From positions 1 to 64,000 of the forward strand of contig NZ_LGEG01000251.1 of assembly GCF_001280125.1 (NCBI RefSeq): 64,000 nucleotides of DNA, in the 5' to 3' direction. This document shows, piece after piece, positions 39,280 to 48,413 of the stretch. The notes under the pieces are model-generated. The model had not been told where the DNA came from and did not search any database. It was given only the letters and a program-made list of their open reading frames with translations. The position numbers and the translations under genes are program-made. Origin of the DNA: Streptomyces sp. NRRL F-6492. Its GTDB lineage: Bacteria; Actinomycetota; Actinomycetes; Streptomycetales; Streptomycetaceae. The stretch's first letter is position 1. The number at the start of each line of letters is the position of its first letter.

Positions 39280-39327
39280 GGGGCGCGTGCGGGCCGTACG
39301 CCGTGGCGTACGGCCCGCACGCGCCCC
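39280..39327 (+). terminator. Perfect 23-bp stem terminator
   Basis: 39280-39302 pairs exactly with 39305-39327; only two bases (GT) lie at the apex. CCTTTGTCC follows. It begins 10 bases after the stop of the PA14 gene and insulates it from the ROK gene. Confidence 0.85.
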
Positions 39328-39446
39328 TCCTTTGTCCTGCGTGTGGGAAAAGTCGAAGTGGAACCGTGCGCAAGTTCTTCCCCTTCGGGTGGAGCACTGC
39401 TACGTTCCCCTCGAAAGCGAAGCAAGTACGAGGAGAGGAGGGGGAC

Positions 39447-40637
39447 ATGAGGCGCATGACGGCCCGGCCCGCGAACGCGCATCAGGCCCGCCTGCTCCGG
39501 CTGCTGCGCGACGGCGGCCCCAACTCGCGTGCCCAGCTCGGCGATCAGGTCGACCTCTCCCGATCCAAGCTCGCGGTCGAGGTGGACCGGCTCCTGGAGA
39601 CGGGCCTCGTCGTCGCGGACGGACTCGCCGCCTCCCGGGGCGGACGCCGCTCGCACAACATCCGGCTCGCCCCCGAACTCCGCTTCCTCGGCGTCGACAT
39701 CGGCGCGACGTCGATCGACGTCGCGGTGACCAACGCCGAACTGGAGGTCCTGGGTCACCTCAACCACTCCATGGACGTGCGCGAAGGCCCCGTCGCGGTC
39801 TTCGAGCAGGTCCTGTCGATGGTCGGCAAGCTCAAGGCGTCGGGCCTGACGGACGGGCTCGACGGCGCGGGCATCGGCGTGCCGGGCCCCGTCCGCTTCC
39901 CCGAGGGCGTCCCGGTGGCCCCGCCGATCATGCCCGGATGGGACGGCTTCCCCGTCCGGGAGGCGCTCAGCCAGGACCTGGGATGCCCCGTGATGGTCGA
40001 CAACGACGCCAACCTGATGGCCATGGGAGAGCAGCACGCGGGCGTCGCCCGGTCCGTGGGCGACTTCCTGTACGTCAAGATCGGCACCGGCATCGGCTGC
40101 GGGATCGTCGTCGGCGGAGAGGTCCACCGCGGTACGACGGGAAGCGCCGGCGACATCGGGCACATCCAGGTCGACCCGGAGGGCCGGGCCTGCGGCTGTG
40201 GCAACCGGGGATGCCTGGAGGCCCACTTCGGCGGCGCGGCGCTCGCCCGTGACGCCGAGGACGCGGCGCGCGAGGGACGCTCGGTCGCCCTCGCCGCCCG
40301 GCTGGAGGCCGCCGGCGCGCTGACCGCGGCGGACGTCTCCGCGGCCGCCGCGGCGGGGGACGCCGCGGCCCTGGACCTGATCCGGGCGGGCGGTGACCGG
40401 GTCGGCCAGGTCATCGCGGGTCTGGTGAGCTTCTTCAACCCGGGGATGGTCGTGATCGGAGGCGGGGTGACGGGACTCGGGCACACGCTCCTCGCGAGCG
40501 TGCGGACCCAGGTGTACCGGCGCTCCCTCCCCCTCGCGACCAGGAACCTGCCCATCGTCCTGGGCGAGCTCGGCTCGACCGCCGGCGTGACCGGCGCGGC
40601 CCGGCTCATCAGCGACCACCTGTTCTCGCCGGCCTGA
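39447..40637 (+). CDS. ROK family transcriptional regulator of the sugar-import/Ebo gene train
   Basis: A 396-residue regulator. Winged helix about 10-65 (ARLLRLLRDGGPNSRAQLGDQVDLSRSKLAVEVDRLL), ROK domain beyond (LGVDIGATSIDVAVTN; GVPGPVRFPEG; DNDANLMAMGE; IGTGIGCGIVV; zinc site CGCGNRGCLE). It most likely binds the sugar imported by the transporter encoded next. GAGGAGAGGAGGGGGAC before the ATG at 39447 is a strong ribosome site; the longer frame to 39303 is rejected. The upstream region has CTTTGTC (39330-39336) and AAAGTCGAAGT, resembling elements in the 36.3-36.7 kb region. Confidence 0.9.
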   Translation: MRRMTARPANAHQARLLRLLRDGGPNSRAQLGDQVDLSRSKLAVEVDRLLETGLVVADGLAASRGGRRSHNIRLAPELRFLGVDIGATSIDVAVTNAELEVLGHLNHSMDVREGPVAVFEQVLSMVGKLKASGLTDGLDGAGIGVPGPVRFPEGVPVAPPIMPGWDGFPVREALSQDLGCPVMVDNDANLMAMGEQHAGVARSVGDFLYVKIGTGIGCGIVVGGEVHRGTTGSAGDIGHIQVDPEGRACGCGNRGCLEAHFGGAALARDAEDAAREGRSVALAARLEAAGALTAADVSAAAAAGDAAALDLIRAGGDRVGQVIAGLVSFFNPGMVVIGGGVTGLGHTLLASVRTQVYRRSLPLATRNLPIVLGELGSTAGVTGAARLISDHLFSPA

Positions 40638-40650
40638 TCCGGGACCGGCG

Positions 40651-40850
40651 GGCACCGCGAGGTGCCGAGCACGACGGCACCGCGAGGTGCCCGGTACACC
40701 GGCACCGCGAGGCGCCGGGCACATCGACACCGACAGGTGTCCCGTACGTCGGCACCGCCAAGTGCCGAGCACACCGGCACCGCGAGGTGTCCCGTACACC
40801 GGCTCCGTGAGGTGTCCGGCGCGTGAGCACCGCCGGGTGCCGAGCACCGG
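40651..40850 (+). repeat. Array of eight 25-bp tandem repeats, each a potential 6-bp hairpin with 4-base loop
   Basis: Eight consecutive units of exactly 25 bp start at 40651, 40676, 40701, 40726, 40751, 40776, 40801 and 40826, 13 bases after the ROK stop. The consensus unit begins GGCACCGCGAGGTGCC and continues with a 9-base spacer (GAGCACACC/CCGTACACC type). The first 16 bases form GGCACC-GCGA-GGTGCC. Unit 4 is GACACC-GACA-GGTGTC, a paired change on both arms that keeps the stem. The array lies between the regulator and the transporter operon. It may be a repressor-binding array, an attenuator-like RNA leader or a neutral minisatellite. Confidence 0.9.
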
Positions 40851-40854
40851 GCTC

Positions 40855-40990
40855 CCCCGTACGACCCGCCGCACGCGCGCCCCGTACCGCTCTGCACCAC
40901 CCGTACCGCTCCGTACGCCCCGCACCGTCCGTACCGCTCGTACCGCCCCGCACGACCCACATCGCCGCGGCCCGTACCGCCGTCGGAACA
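40855..40990 (-). repeat. Second repeat family (CCGTACCGCTC type) upstream of the ABC operon
   Basis: After the 25-bp array the sequence continues with degenerate 9-10-bp units, on the plus strand CCGTACCGCTC, CCGTACGCCCC, GCACCGTCCG. The minus-strand form (AGCGGTACGG) resembles the 9-mer repeat in lutB. No gene is seen between 40851 and 41056. The ribosome site GAGGAATCGTC precedes ATG 41057. Confidence 0.6.
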
Positions 40991-41056
40991 TCCGGCCACG
41001 CCCCCGCCCTCGCTCCGCCCTGCCCGCTCACGGCCCGCAACAGCCGAGGAATCGTC

Positions 41057-42580
41057 ATGGCACCAGAACCACCCCTGCTCACCATGTCCGGCATCACCAA
41101 GTCGTTTCCCGGAGTCCGCGCCCTCGACGGCGTCGACCTGGAGGTCCGGGCCGGAGAGGTCCACTGCGTCCTCGGCCAGAACGGCGCCGGCAAGTCCACC
41201 CTGATCAAGGTCCTCGCCGGCGCCCACCAGCCGGACGGGGGCACGATCACCTGGTGCGGACGCGACGTGACGCCGGGCTCCCCGATCGCGGCCATGCGCC
41301 TCGGCATCGCCACCATCTACCAGGAGCTCGACCTGGTCGAAGGGCTGTCCGTCGCCGAGAACGTCTTCCTCGGCCACGAGCCCACCTCGGCGGGCTTCGT
41401 CGTCCGCGCCCGGACCGCCCGCACCGCCGCCGCACGCCTGCTGACACGCCTCGGCCACGGCGAGATCGACCCCGCGCGCCGGGCCGGCGAACTCTCCGCC
41501 GCCCAGCGGCAGATCGTCTCCATGGCCCGCGCCCTCTCGCACGACGTGCGCCTCATCGTCATGGACGAGCCGTCCGCCGCCCTCGACCCGGAGGAGGTCG
41601 ACAACCTGTTCCGGACCGTCGGCGACCTGACCGCCGACGGGGTCGCCGTCGTCTACATCTCCCACCGGCTGGAGGAGATCCGCCGGATCGGCGACCGGGT
41701 CACCGTCATCAAGGACGGCCGGACCGTCGCGGGCGGACTGCCCGCGAAGACCACCTCGACCGACGAGGTCGTCACGCTGATGACCGGCCGCAGCGTCGAG
41801 TACGTCTTCCCGGAGCGCCCCCGGCGGACGGCACCCGCCACGGCCGCACCCGTCCTGCGCGTCGAAGGGCTCGCCCGCGAGGGGGAGTTCGCCCCCCTCG
41901 ACCTGGAGCTGCGCCCCGGCGAGATCGTCGGGCTCGCCGGGCTCGTCGGATCGGGGCGATCCGAGATCCTGGAGACGGTCTACGGCGCGCGCAGGCCGAC
42001 CGGCGGGCGCGTCCTCGTCGACGGGGTCCCCCTGCGGCCGGGCAGCGTCCGCGCGGCCGTCCGCGCCGGCGTCGGCCTCGCTCCCGAGGAACGCAAGGCG
42101 CAGGCCCTGCTGCCGATGGAGTCCGTCACCCGCAACGTCTCCGTCTCCTCCCTCGGCCGCTTCTCGCGCGGCGGCTGGCTCGACCGGCGGCGGGAGCGGG
42201 AGGACGCCCGGCGGGCGACCCGCGAACTGTCCCTGCGGCCCGACGACCCCGACGCCCGGATCCGGACCCTGTCCGGCGGCAACCAGCAGAAGGCGGTGCT
42301 CGCCCGCTGGCTCCTGCGCGGCTGCCGGGTCCTGCTCCTCGACGAACCGACCCGCGGGGTCGACGTCGGCGCCCGCGCCGAGCTGTACGCAGTCGTCCGG
42401 CGCCTCGCCGACGAGGGCCTCGCCGTCCTCCTCGTGTCCAGCGAGGTGCCCGAGGTCCTGGGCCTCGCCGACCGGGTGCTCGTCCTGCGCGAGGGGACCG
42501 TCGTCCACACCGCCGACGCCCGGGAACTCGACGAGCACCGCGTGCTCGACCTCGTGATGGAAGGAAGCCCGACGGCATGA
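41057..42580 (+). CDS. Monosaccharide ABC transporter ATP-binding protein (RbsA/XylG-like)
   Basis: A 507-residue tandem ATPase. First domain: Walker A GQNGAGKST near 37, signature-like LSAAQRQ, Walker B LIVMDEPSAALD. Second domain: degenerate P-loop GLVGSGRSE near 300, signature LSGGNQQK near 410, Walker B LLLDEPTRGVD. This two-domain plan with a degenerate second P-loop is typical of CUT2 pentose/hexose/inositol importers. The ATG at 41057 is preceded by GAGGA. The stop overlaps the permease start by 4 bases. The longer frame into the repeat region is rejected. Confidence 0.93.
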   Translation: MAPEPPLLTMSGITKSFPGVRALDGVDLEVRAGEVHCVLGQNGAGKSTLIKVLAGAHQPDGGTITWCGRDVTPGSPIAAMRLGIATIYQELDLVEGLSVAENVFLGHEPTSAGFVVRARTARTAAARLLTRLGHGEIDPARRAGELSAAQRQIVSMARALSHDVRLIVMDEPSAALDPEEVDNLFRTVGDLTADGVAVVYISHRLEEIRRIGDRVTVIKDGRTVAGGLPAKTTSTDEVVTLMTGRSVEYVFPERPRRTAPATAAPVLRVEGLAREGEFAPLDLELRPGEIVGLAGLVGSGRSEILETVYGARRPTGGRVLVDGVPLRPGSVRAAVRAGVGLAPEERKAQALLPMESVTRNVSVSSLGRFSRGGWLDRRREREDARRATRELSLRPDDPDARIRTLSGGNQQKAVLARWLLRGCRVLLLDEPTRGVDVGARAELYAVVRRLADEGLAVLLVSSEVPEVLGLADRVLVLREGTVVHTADARELDEHRVLDLVMEGSPTA

Positions 42581-43608
42581 CACAGTCGACCACTCCGGCG
42601 GGGCACGACGCGCCGGTCACCCCCCTGCCCGCCCCGCCGGGCGGGAGGACCGCGGCGCGCCGGCCCCTGGGCCTCCGGCCTGACGTGCGCAACCTGTCCC
42701 TGCTCGGCGTCCTCGCCGCCCTGCTGGTCGTCGGCGGCCTCACCAGGCCCGACGAGTTCCTGGCCGCGAGCAACCTTCAACTCGTCCTGACACAGGCCTC
42801 GGTGATCGGCGTCGTCACCGTCGGCATGACCTTCGTCATCACCAGCGGCGGCATCGACCTGTCGGTCGGGGCCATCGTGGCGCTGGCGTCCGTCTGGGCC
42901 ACCACGGTGGCGACCCAGGAGTACGGTTTCGCCGGCATCCTCTTCACCGCGGTGGTCGTCGGCCTGGGCTGCGGCCTCGTGAACGGCCTCCTCGTCGCGT
43001 ACGGCCGGATGGTCCCCTTCATCGCGACCCTCGCGATGTTCGCCTCCGCGCGCGGCCTCGCCCTCCAGATCACCGACGGCAGGACCCAGATCGTCACCGT
43101 CGAATCGGTCCTCGACCTGGGCCTCCCCGACTCCTACGTCCTCGGGATCCCGCCGCTCGTCCTCGTCTTCGCCGCCGTCACCGTCGTGGGCTGGCTCCTC
43201 TTCAACCGCACCACCTTCGGCCGCCGGACGGTGGCCGTGGGCGGCAACGCGGAGGCCGCCCGGCTCGCCGGCATCGACGTGCGCCGCCAGCGCCTCTACC
43301 TCTACCTGCTCTCCGGGCTGTGCTGCGGCATCGCCGCCTTCCTGCTGATCGTCCTCGCCGGCTCCGGCCAGAACACCAACGGCAACCTGTACGAGCTCGA
43401 CGCCATCGCCGCCGCCATCATCGGCGGCACCCTCCTCAGCGGCGGCCGGGGCACCATCGTCGGCTCCGTCCTCGGCGTCCTCGTCTTCACCACGATCACC
43501 AACATCTTCGCCCTGAACAACCTGGAGAGCGCCGTCCAGCAGATCGCCAAGGGCGCGATCATCGTCGCCGCCGTCCTCGTCCAGCACCGCGCCGCCCGCG
43601 ACACCTGA
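42577..43608 (+). CDS. Monosaccharide ABC transporter permease (RbsC-like)
   Basis: A 343-residue membrane permease of the CUT2/BPD_transp_2 family with 8-10 helices. The hallmark TSGGIDLSVGAIVALASV lies near 90-107, NGLLVAYGRMVPFIATLAMF near 140-160, the coupling motif FGRRTVAVGGNAEAARLAGID near 210-230, and AIIGGTLLSGGRGTIVGS near 270. It pairs with the ATPase (4-base overlap) and the lipoprotein downstream. Confidence 0.94.
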   Translation: MTQSTTPAGHDAPVTPLPAPPGGRTAARRPLGLRPDVRNLSLLGVLAALLVVGGLTRPDEFLAASNLQLVLTQASVIGVVTVGMTFVITSGGIDLSVGAIVALASVWATTVATQEYGFAGILFTAVVVGLGCGLVNGLLVAYGRMVPFIATLAMFASARGLALQITDGRTQIVTVESVLDLGLPDSYVLGIPPLVLVFAAVTVVGWLLFNRTTFGRRTVAVGGNAEAARLAGIDVRRQRLYLYLLSGLCCGIAAFLLIVLAGSGQNTNGNLYELDAIAAAIIGGTLLSGGRGTIVGSVLGVLVFTTITNIFALNNLESAVQQIAKGAIIVAAVLVQHRAARDT

Positions 43609-43658
43609 CGTTCCGTCACCTCCCCGCCCCCGACACCCGCTCGAAGGGATCCACCGCC

Positions 43659-44705
43659 ATGCCGGAAACCAGCCGCAGACACCTCCTCCTCGGCGGCGCC
43701 GCCGTCTCCGCAGGAGCCCTGCTCACCGCCTGCACCAGCAACGAGCCCAAGGCCGCCAAGGACGCGGCGCCCGCCGGGAGCGCCGCGCCCGCCGCCGACG
43801 ACAGGCCCGGCACTCCCGTCACCATCGGCTTCGCCGGCCCGCAGGCCGACCACGGCTGGCTCAACGCCATCAACGAGAACGCCAAGCGGCGGGCCGCGAA
43901 GTACTCCGACGTCACCCTGGAGATCACCGAGGGCTCCAACGACACCGCCGCCCAGATCGGCCAGGTCCAGACCCTCATCAACAAGAAGGTCGACGTCCTG
44001 GTCGTCCTGCCCGCCGACGGCAAGGCCCTCACCCAGGTCGGTCTCCAGGCCATGAAGGCGGGCATCCCCGTCGTCAACCTCGACCGGATCTTCGCCTCCC
44101 CGCAGGCCTACCGCTGCTGGATCGGCGGCGACAACTACGGCATGGGCCTCAACGCCGGCCGCTTCATCGGCGAGAGGCTCAAGGACAAGCCGAACGCCAC
44201 CGTCGTCGAACTCGCCGGCATGGACAGCCTGGAGCTCACCAAGCAGCGCACCCAGGGCTTCGACGACGCCCTGAAGAACTATCCCAACATCCGCAAGGTC
44301 GCCCGCCAGGCCGCCGACTTCACCGTCGAGTCCGGCCAGGCCAAGATGGCGCAACTCCTCCAGGCCCAGCAGAAGTTCGACGCCCTGTGGAACCACGACG
44401 ACGACCAGGGCGTGGGCGCGCTGCGCGCCATCGCCCAGGCCGGCCGCAAGGACTTCCTCATGGTCGGCGGCGCCGGGGCCAAGTCCGCCATGGACGCCAT
44501 CAAGGCCGACTCCGGCGTCCTCAAGGCCACCGTCCTCTACCCGCCGACCATGGCCGCCTCCGCGATCGACCTCGCCCGCGCCCTCGGCCAGAAGAAGGGG
44601 ATCGGCGGCATGTCCGAGCTGGAGATCCCCGCCTCGATCACCCTCTACTCCGCCGTCGTCACCAAGGAAAACGTCGACGCCTACCTGCCCACCGGCTTCA
44701 ACTGA
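43659..44705 (+). CDS. Sugar-binding lipoprotein of the ABC importer
   Basis: A 348-residue periplasmic-binding protein (family 1, RbsB-like). The N-terminus SRRHLLLGGAAVSAGALLTAC combines a twin-arginine-like start with a lipobox (LTAC, Cys25), so it is an exported, membrane-anchored lipoprotein. The mature part has the two-lobed PBP fold (ITIGFAGPQADHGWL-like start; INKKVDVLVVLPADGKAL; VVNLDRI; WNHDDDQGVGALRAI). Binding residues fit sugars or cyclitols, but the ligand cannot be read. The start is ATG at 43659, 51 bases after the permease. Confidence 0.92.
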   Translation: MPETSRRHLLLGGAAVSAGALLTACTSNEPKAAKDAAPAGSAAPAADDRPGTPVTIGFAGPQADHGWLNAINENAKRRAAKYSDVTLEITEGSNDTAAQIGQVQTLINKKVDVLVVLPADGKALTQVGLQAMKAGIPVVNLDRIFASPQAYRCWIGGDNYGMGLNAGRFIGERLKDKPNATVVELAGMDSLELTKQRTQGFDDALKNYPNIRKVARQAADFTVESGQAKMAQLLQAQQKFDALWNHDDDQGVGALRAIAQAGRKDFLMVGGAGAKSAMDAIKADSGVLKATVLYPPTMAASAIDLARALGQKKGIGGMSELEIPASITLYSAVVTKENVDAYLPTGFN

Positions 44706-44845
44706 CCGGCACGGGCGCCGCCGCCCGGACGGACCCCCGGCGGTCCGCCGGCCCTTCGCCCCCGTCCGGGCGGGGCCCCGCTTCCGGCGCGCCACGGAAC
44801 CGACGTCTCCACCGGCCGTGGCCGGTGCCTGCGAGAGGACACCAA

Positions 44846-46042
44846 TTGGAACAGAGCGACAGCGAGAGGGTCCCGCCGACGCTCGGCATCGGCCTGATCG
44901 GTTACGCGTTCATGGGCGCCGCCCACTCCCAGGGCTGGCGCACGGTCGGCCGCGCCTTCGACCTGCCGCTGCGGCCGGTGCTCGCGGCGGTGGCCGGCCG
45001 TGACGCCGGCGCCGTCCGGGCCGCCGCCCGCCGGCACGGCTGGGCCGCCGCCGAGACCGACTGGCGCGCCCTGATCGCCCGCGACGACGTCCACCTCGTC
45101 GACGTCTGCACCCCGGGCGACAGCCACGCGGAGATCGCCGTCGCCGCCCTGGAGGCGGGCAAGCACGTGCTGTGCGAGAAGCCGCTCGCCAACTCGGTGG
45201 CCGAGGCCGAGGCGATGGCGGCGGCCGCCGCACGGGCCGGGGAACGCGGCCAGGTGGCCATGGTCGGCTTCAACTACCGCCGGGTGCCGGCCCTCGCGCA
45301 CGCCCGCCGGCTCGTCGCGGAGGGCCGGCTCGGCGCGCTGCGGCACGTCCGCCTCACCTACCTCCAGGACTGGCTCGTCGACCCCGGCTTCCCGCTGACC
45401 TGGCGCCTGGAGCGCGAGCACGCCGGGTCCGGGGCCCTCGGCGACCTGGGGGCGCACATCGTGGACCTCGCCCAGTACCTGGCGGGAGAACCGCTGGTCG
45501 GGGTGTCGGCGCAGCTGGAGACCTTCGTCCGGGAGCGGCCACTCCTGGCCGGGGTGTCGGCCGGGCTGCGCGCGTCCGGCGGCCCGGGGCACGGCCCCGT
45601 CACGGTCGACGACGCGGCCGTCTTCACCGGGCGGCTCGCCTCCGGGGCGCTCGCGACGTTCGAGGCGAGCAGGATGGCGCCCGGCCGCAAGAACGCGCTG
45701 CGCCTGGAGATCAACGGCGAGCGGGGCTCCCTCGGCTTCGACCTGGAGCGGCTCAACGAACTGTCCTTCCACGACCACACCGAGCCCGCCGTCACGGCCG
45801 GCTTCCGCCGCATCCTCGTCACCGAGCCGGGCCACCCCTATCTGGAGGGCTGGTGGCCGCCCGGCCACACGCTCGGCTACGAGCACACCTTCGCCCACCA
45901 GGCCCGCGACCTGGTGACGGCGATCGCCGCGGGGACGGCCCCCGCGCCGTCGTTCGCGGACGGCCTCCAGGTCCAGCGGGTGCTGGCCGCCGTGGAGGAG
46001 AGCGCGGCGAAGAACGCCGTCTACACCCCCGTATCCCCCTAG
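44846..46042 (+). CDS. Gfo/Idh/MocA family oxidoreductase
   Basis: A 398-residue NAD(P)-dependent sugar/cyclitol oxidoreductase. Rossmann motif [16 protein letters not shown] near 13-28. [12 protein letters not shown], then LCEKPLANS (the EKP catalytic Lys), FNYRRVPAL, and [15 protein letters not shown] with the Asp/His active-site pair near 205. Members oxidise inositols, glucose-6-P analogues or C3 of glycosides. Next to an importer and a TIM-barrel isomerase it should act on the imported sugar. The start is TTG at 44846, supported by GAGAGGAC; no ATG fits. Confidence 0.9.
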   Translation: MEQSDSERVPPTLGIGLIGYAFMGAAHSQGWRTVGRAFDLPLRPVLAAVAGRDAGAVRAAARRHGWAAAETDWRALIARDDVHLVDVCTPGDSHAEIAVAALEAGKHVLCEKPLANSVAEAEAMAAAAARAGERGQVAMVGFNYRRVPALAHARRLVAEGRLGALRHVRLTYLQDWLVDPGFPLTWRLEREHAGSGALGDLGAHIVDLAQYLAGEPLVGVSAQLETFVRERPLLAGVSAGLRASGGPGHGPVTVDDAAVFTGRLASGALATFEASRMAPGRKNALRLEINGERGSLGFDLERLNELSFHDHTEPAVTAGFRRILVTEPGHPYLEGWWPPGHTLGYEHTFAHQARDLVTAIAAGTAPAPSFADGLQVQRVLAAVEESAAKNAVYTPVSP

Positions 46043-46055
46043 GAGGGCCGGACCC

Positions 46056-47057
46056 GTGCCACGACCTTTCACGCTCTTCACCGGCCAGTGGGCCGACCTG
46101 CCCCTGGAGGAGGTCTGCCGGCTCGCCCGCGAATTCGGTTACGACGGCCTCGAACTGGCCTGCTGGGGCGACCACTTCGAGGTGGACCGGGCCCTCGCCG
46201 ACCCGGCGTACGTCAAGGGCAGGCGGGAACTGCTCGACGCGTACGGCCTGAAGTGCTGGGCGGTCTCCAACCACCTGGTGGGGCAGGCCGTCTGCGACGA
46301 CCCGATCGACGAGCGCCACCGGGCGATCGTGCCCGACCGGATCTGGGGCGACGGCGACGCCGAGGGGGTGCGGCGGCGGGCGGCCCGCGAGCTCGCGGAC
46401 ACCGCGCGGGCCGCGGCGGCGCTCGGCGTCGACACCGTCGTCGGTTTCACCGGCTCCTCCATCTGGCACCTGGTGGCGATGTTCCCGCCGGTCCCCGAGC
46501 GCATGGTGGAGCGCGGCTTCGAGGACTTCGCGGAGCGCTGGAACCCGATCCTCGACGTCTTCGACGCCGAGGGCGTGCGCTTCGCCCACGAGGTGCACCC
46601 CAGCGAGATCGCCTACGACTACTGGACCACCCAGCGCGCCCTGGAGGCGGTCGGCCGGCGCCCCGCCTTCGGCCTGAACTTCGACCCGAGTCACTTCGTG
46701 TGGCAGGACCTCGACCCGGTCGGCTTCCTCTGGGACTTCCGCGACCGGATCTACCACGTGGACTGCAAGGAGGCCCGCAAGCGGCTCGACGGCCGCAACG
46801 GGCGCCTCGGCTCCCACCTGCCGTGGGGCGATCCCCGGCGCGGCTGGGACTTCGTCTCCGCCGGTCACGGCGACGTGCCCTGGGAGGACGTCTTCCGCAT
46901 GCTCCGCTCGATCGGCTACGCCGGACCCGTCTCCGTGGAGTGGGAGGACGCGGGCATGGACCGGCTCACGGGCGCCCCCGAGGCCCTCTCCTTCCTCAAG
47001 CGGTACGACTTCGACCCCCCGGCCGCCTCCTTCGACGCCGCCTTCTCCGGCCCGTGA
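46056..47057 (+). CDS. Sugar phosphate isomerase/epimerase (AP endonuclease 2-type TIM barrel)
   Basis: A 333-residue TIM barrel of the IolE/IolI/xylose-isomerase-like superfamily. Metal ligands are plausible in [14 protein letters not shown] (Glu), [11 protein letters not shown] (Asp/His) and YHVDCKEA (Asp), and SVEWEDAG near 295 gives the last Glu. Such enzymes act as keto-sugar isomerases, 2-keto-inositol dehydratases or 3-keto-glycoside-processing enzymes. The GTG at 46056 has AGGAGG overlapping the Gfo/Idh stop, so the two are co-translated. It is followed by a 207-bp gap without a gene. Confidence 0.88.
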   Translation: MPRPFTLFTGQWADLPLEEVCRLAREFGYDGLELACWGDHFEVDRALADPAYVKGRRELLDAYGLKCWAVSNHLVGQAVCDDPIDERHRAIVPDRIWGDGDAEGVRRRAARELADTARAAAALGVDTVVGFTGSSIWHLVAMFPPVPERMVERGFEDFAERWNPILDVFDAEGVRFAHEVHPSEIAYDYWTTQRALEAVGRRPAFGLNFDPSHFVWQDLDPVGFLWDFRDRIYHVDCKEARKRLDGRNGRLGSHLPWGDPRRGWDFVSAGHGDVPWEDVFRMLRSIGYAGPVSVEWEDAGMDRLTGAPEALSFLKRYDFDPPAASFDAAFSGP

Positions 47058-47264
47058 ACCGCGGGCGCCGTCCGGAGCCCGGGGGCACGGCCGCACGGAG
47101 GGGCCGTCCATGAGCCGGCGGCGGGCGGGGAGGCGTCGTACCCCCCGCCCGCCGTCTTCACCGGCCGGGGCCGTACCGACGGCGGCACCCGTACAGAGAC
47201 CTGGACCGGGACCCGTACCGGGCCCCGGACCGACACCTACACCGACACGGCAGGGAGGCGGCCA

Positions 47265-48413
47265 GTGCAGCACGGGAACACGACGGGGAGAACGGTCCGC
47301 GACCGGCGGGCACGCACCGGGGTCTGGTTCGTGGGGGCGCGCGGATCGGTGGCGACCACCGCCGTCGCCGGATGCGCGGCCGTCACCGCGGGACTGTACC
47401 CACCGACCGGCATGGTCACCGAGACGCCGCCGTTCGCGGAGGCGGGGCTGCCTCCGCTGGCCTCGCTCGTCTTCGGCGGTCACGACACCGCCGACTGCCC
47501 CCTGCCGAAACGCGCCGAGGACCTCACCGGGGCGGGCGTGCTGCCCGCCGGTCTCGCCCGGGCCGTCCACGCCGAACTGGCCGCGGCCGACCGGGAGATA
47601 CGACCGGGCGGGCCGCTCCCCGGGGACACCCGCACCGACGAGGAACTGATCACCGGCTTCGCCGGCGACCTGGCCGCCTTCCGCGCGCGTCACGCGCTGG
47701 CGCGGGTCGTCGTCGTCAACGTCTCCTCCACCGAGCCGCTGCCGGGGCCGGACGCCACGCGTCTGCCGCCCAGCTCCCTCTACGCCGCCGCCGCGCTGCG
47801 CGCCGGCTGCCCCCACGTCAACTTCACGCCCTCGACCGGGCTGCGGACCCCCGCGCTCACGGCCGCCGCCGAGGCGAGCGGCCTCCCCCACGCGGGCCGC
47901 GACGGCAAGACGGGCCAGACGCTCCTGCGGTCCGTCCTCGCCCCGATGTTCGTCCAGCGGGCCCTGGCCGTCCGGGCGTGGTCCGGCACCAACCTGCTGG
48001 GCGGCGGGGACGGGGCGGCGCTGGCCGATCCGGCGGCGGCCGCGGCCAAGAACGCCGGGAAGGAACGCGTCCTCGCCGAGACGCTCGGCGCCGGAGTCGA
48101 GGGCGGCGTCCACATCGACGACGTCCCCGCCCTCGGCGAGTGGAAGACCGCCTGGGACCACATCGCCTTCGACGGCTTCCTCGGCTCCCGGACGATCCTC
48201 CAGACGATCTGGCAGGGGTGCGACTCGGCCCTCGCCGCCCCGCTGGTCCTGGACCTGGCGCGGCTCGTCGCCCGTGCCCACGAGGCGGGCCTCACCGGGC
48301 CCCGGCCCGAACTCGGCTTCTACTTCAAGGACCCGGACGGCGGTCCGGCCGGTCTGTCCGAGCAGTTCGGCGCGCTCCTCTCCTTCGCCGACCGTCTCCG
48401 GGAGGCCGGATGA
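47265..48413 (+). CDS. Inositol-phosphate-synthase-like sugar phosphate cyclase
   Basis: A 382-residue protein of the myo-inositol-1(3)-phosphate synthase family. N-terminal Rossmann motif WFVGARGSVATTA. VVVNVSSTEP near 145, VNFTPSTG near 185, GRDGKTGQTLLRS near 210 and the GTNLLGGGDG segment near 242 all match MIPS elements; the Lys of DGKTGQT is a catalytic residue in the family. It would cyclise glucose-6-phosphate or a related sugar phosphate with NAD. GC-rich GGGAGG precedes GTG 47265. It heads the Ebo-like block, overlapping the prenyltransferase by 4 bases. In the usual ebo cluster a dehydroquinate-synthase-like EboD holds the cyclase role. Confidence 0.8.
   Translation: MQHGNTTGRTVRDRRARTGVWFVGARGSVATTAVAGCAAVTAGLYPPTGMVTETPPFAEAGLPPLASLVFGGHDTADCPLPKRAEDLTGAGVLPAGLARAVHAELAAADREIRPGGPLPGDTRTDEELITGFAGDLAAFRARHALARVVVVNVSSTEPLPGPDATRLPPSSLYAAAALRAGCPHVNFTPSTGLRTPALTAAAEASGLPHAGRDGKTGQTLLRSVLAPMFVQRALAVRAWSGTNLLGGGDGAALADPAAAAAKNAGKERVLAETLGAGVEGGVHIDDVPALGEWKTAWDHIAFDGFLGSRTILQTIWQGCDSALAAPLVLDLARLVARAHEAGLTGPRPELGFYFKDPDGGPAGLSEQFGALLSFADRLREAG

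Noticed and set aside
40651-40850. CRISPR array
   Set aside because: Period is 25 bp with no unique 30-bp spacers and no cas genes. It is a direct tandem repeat.
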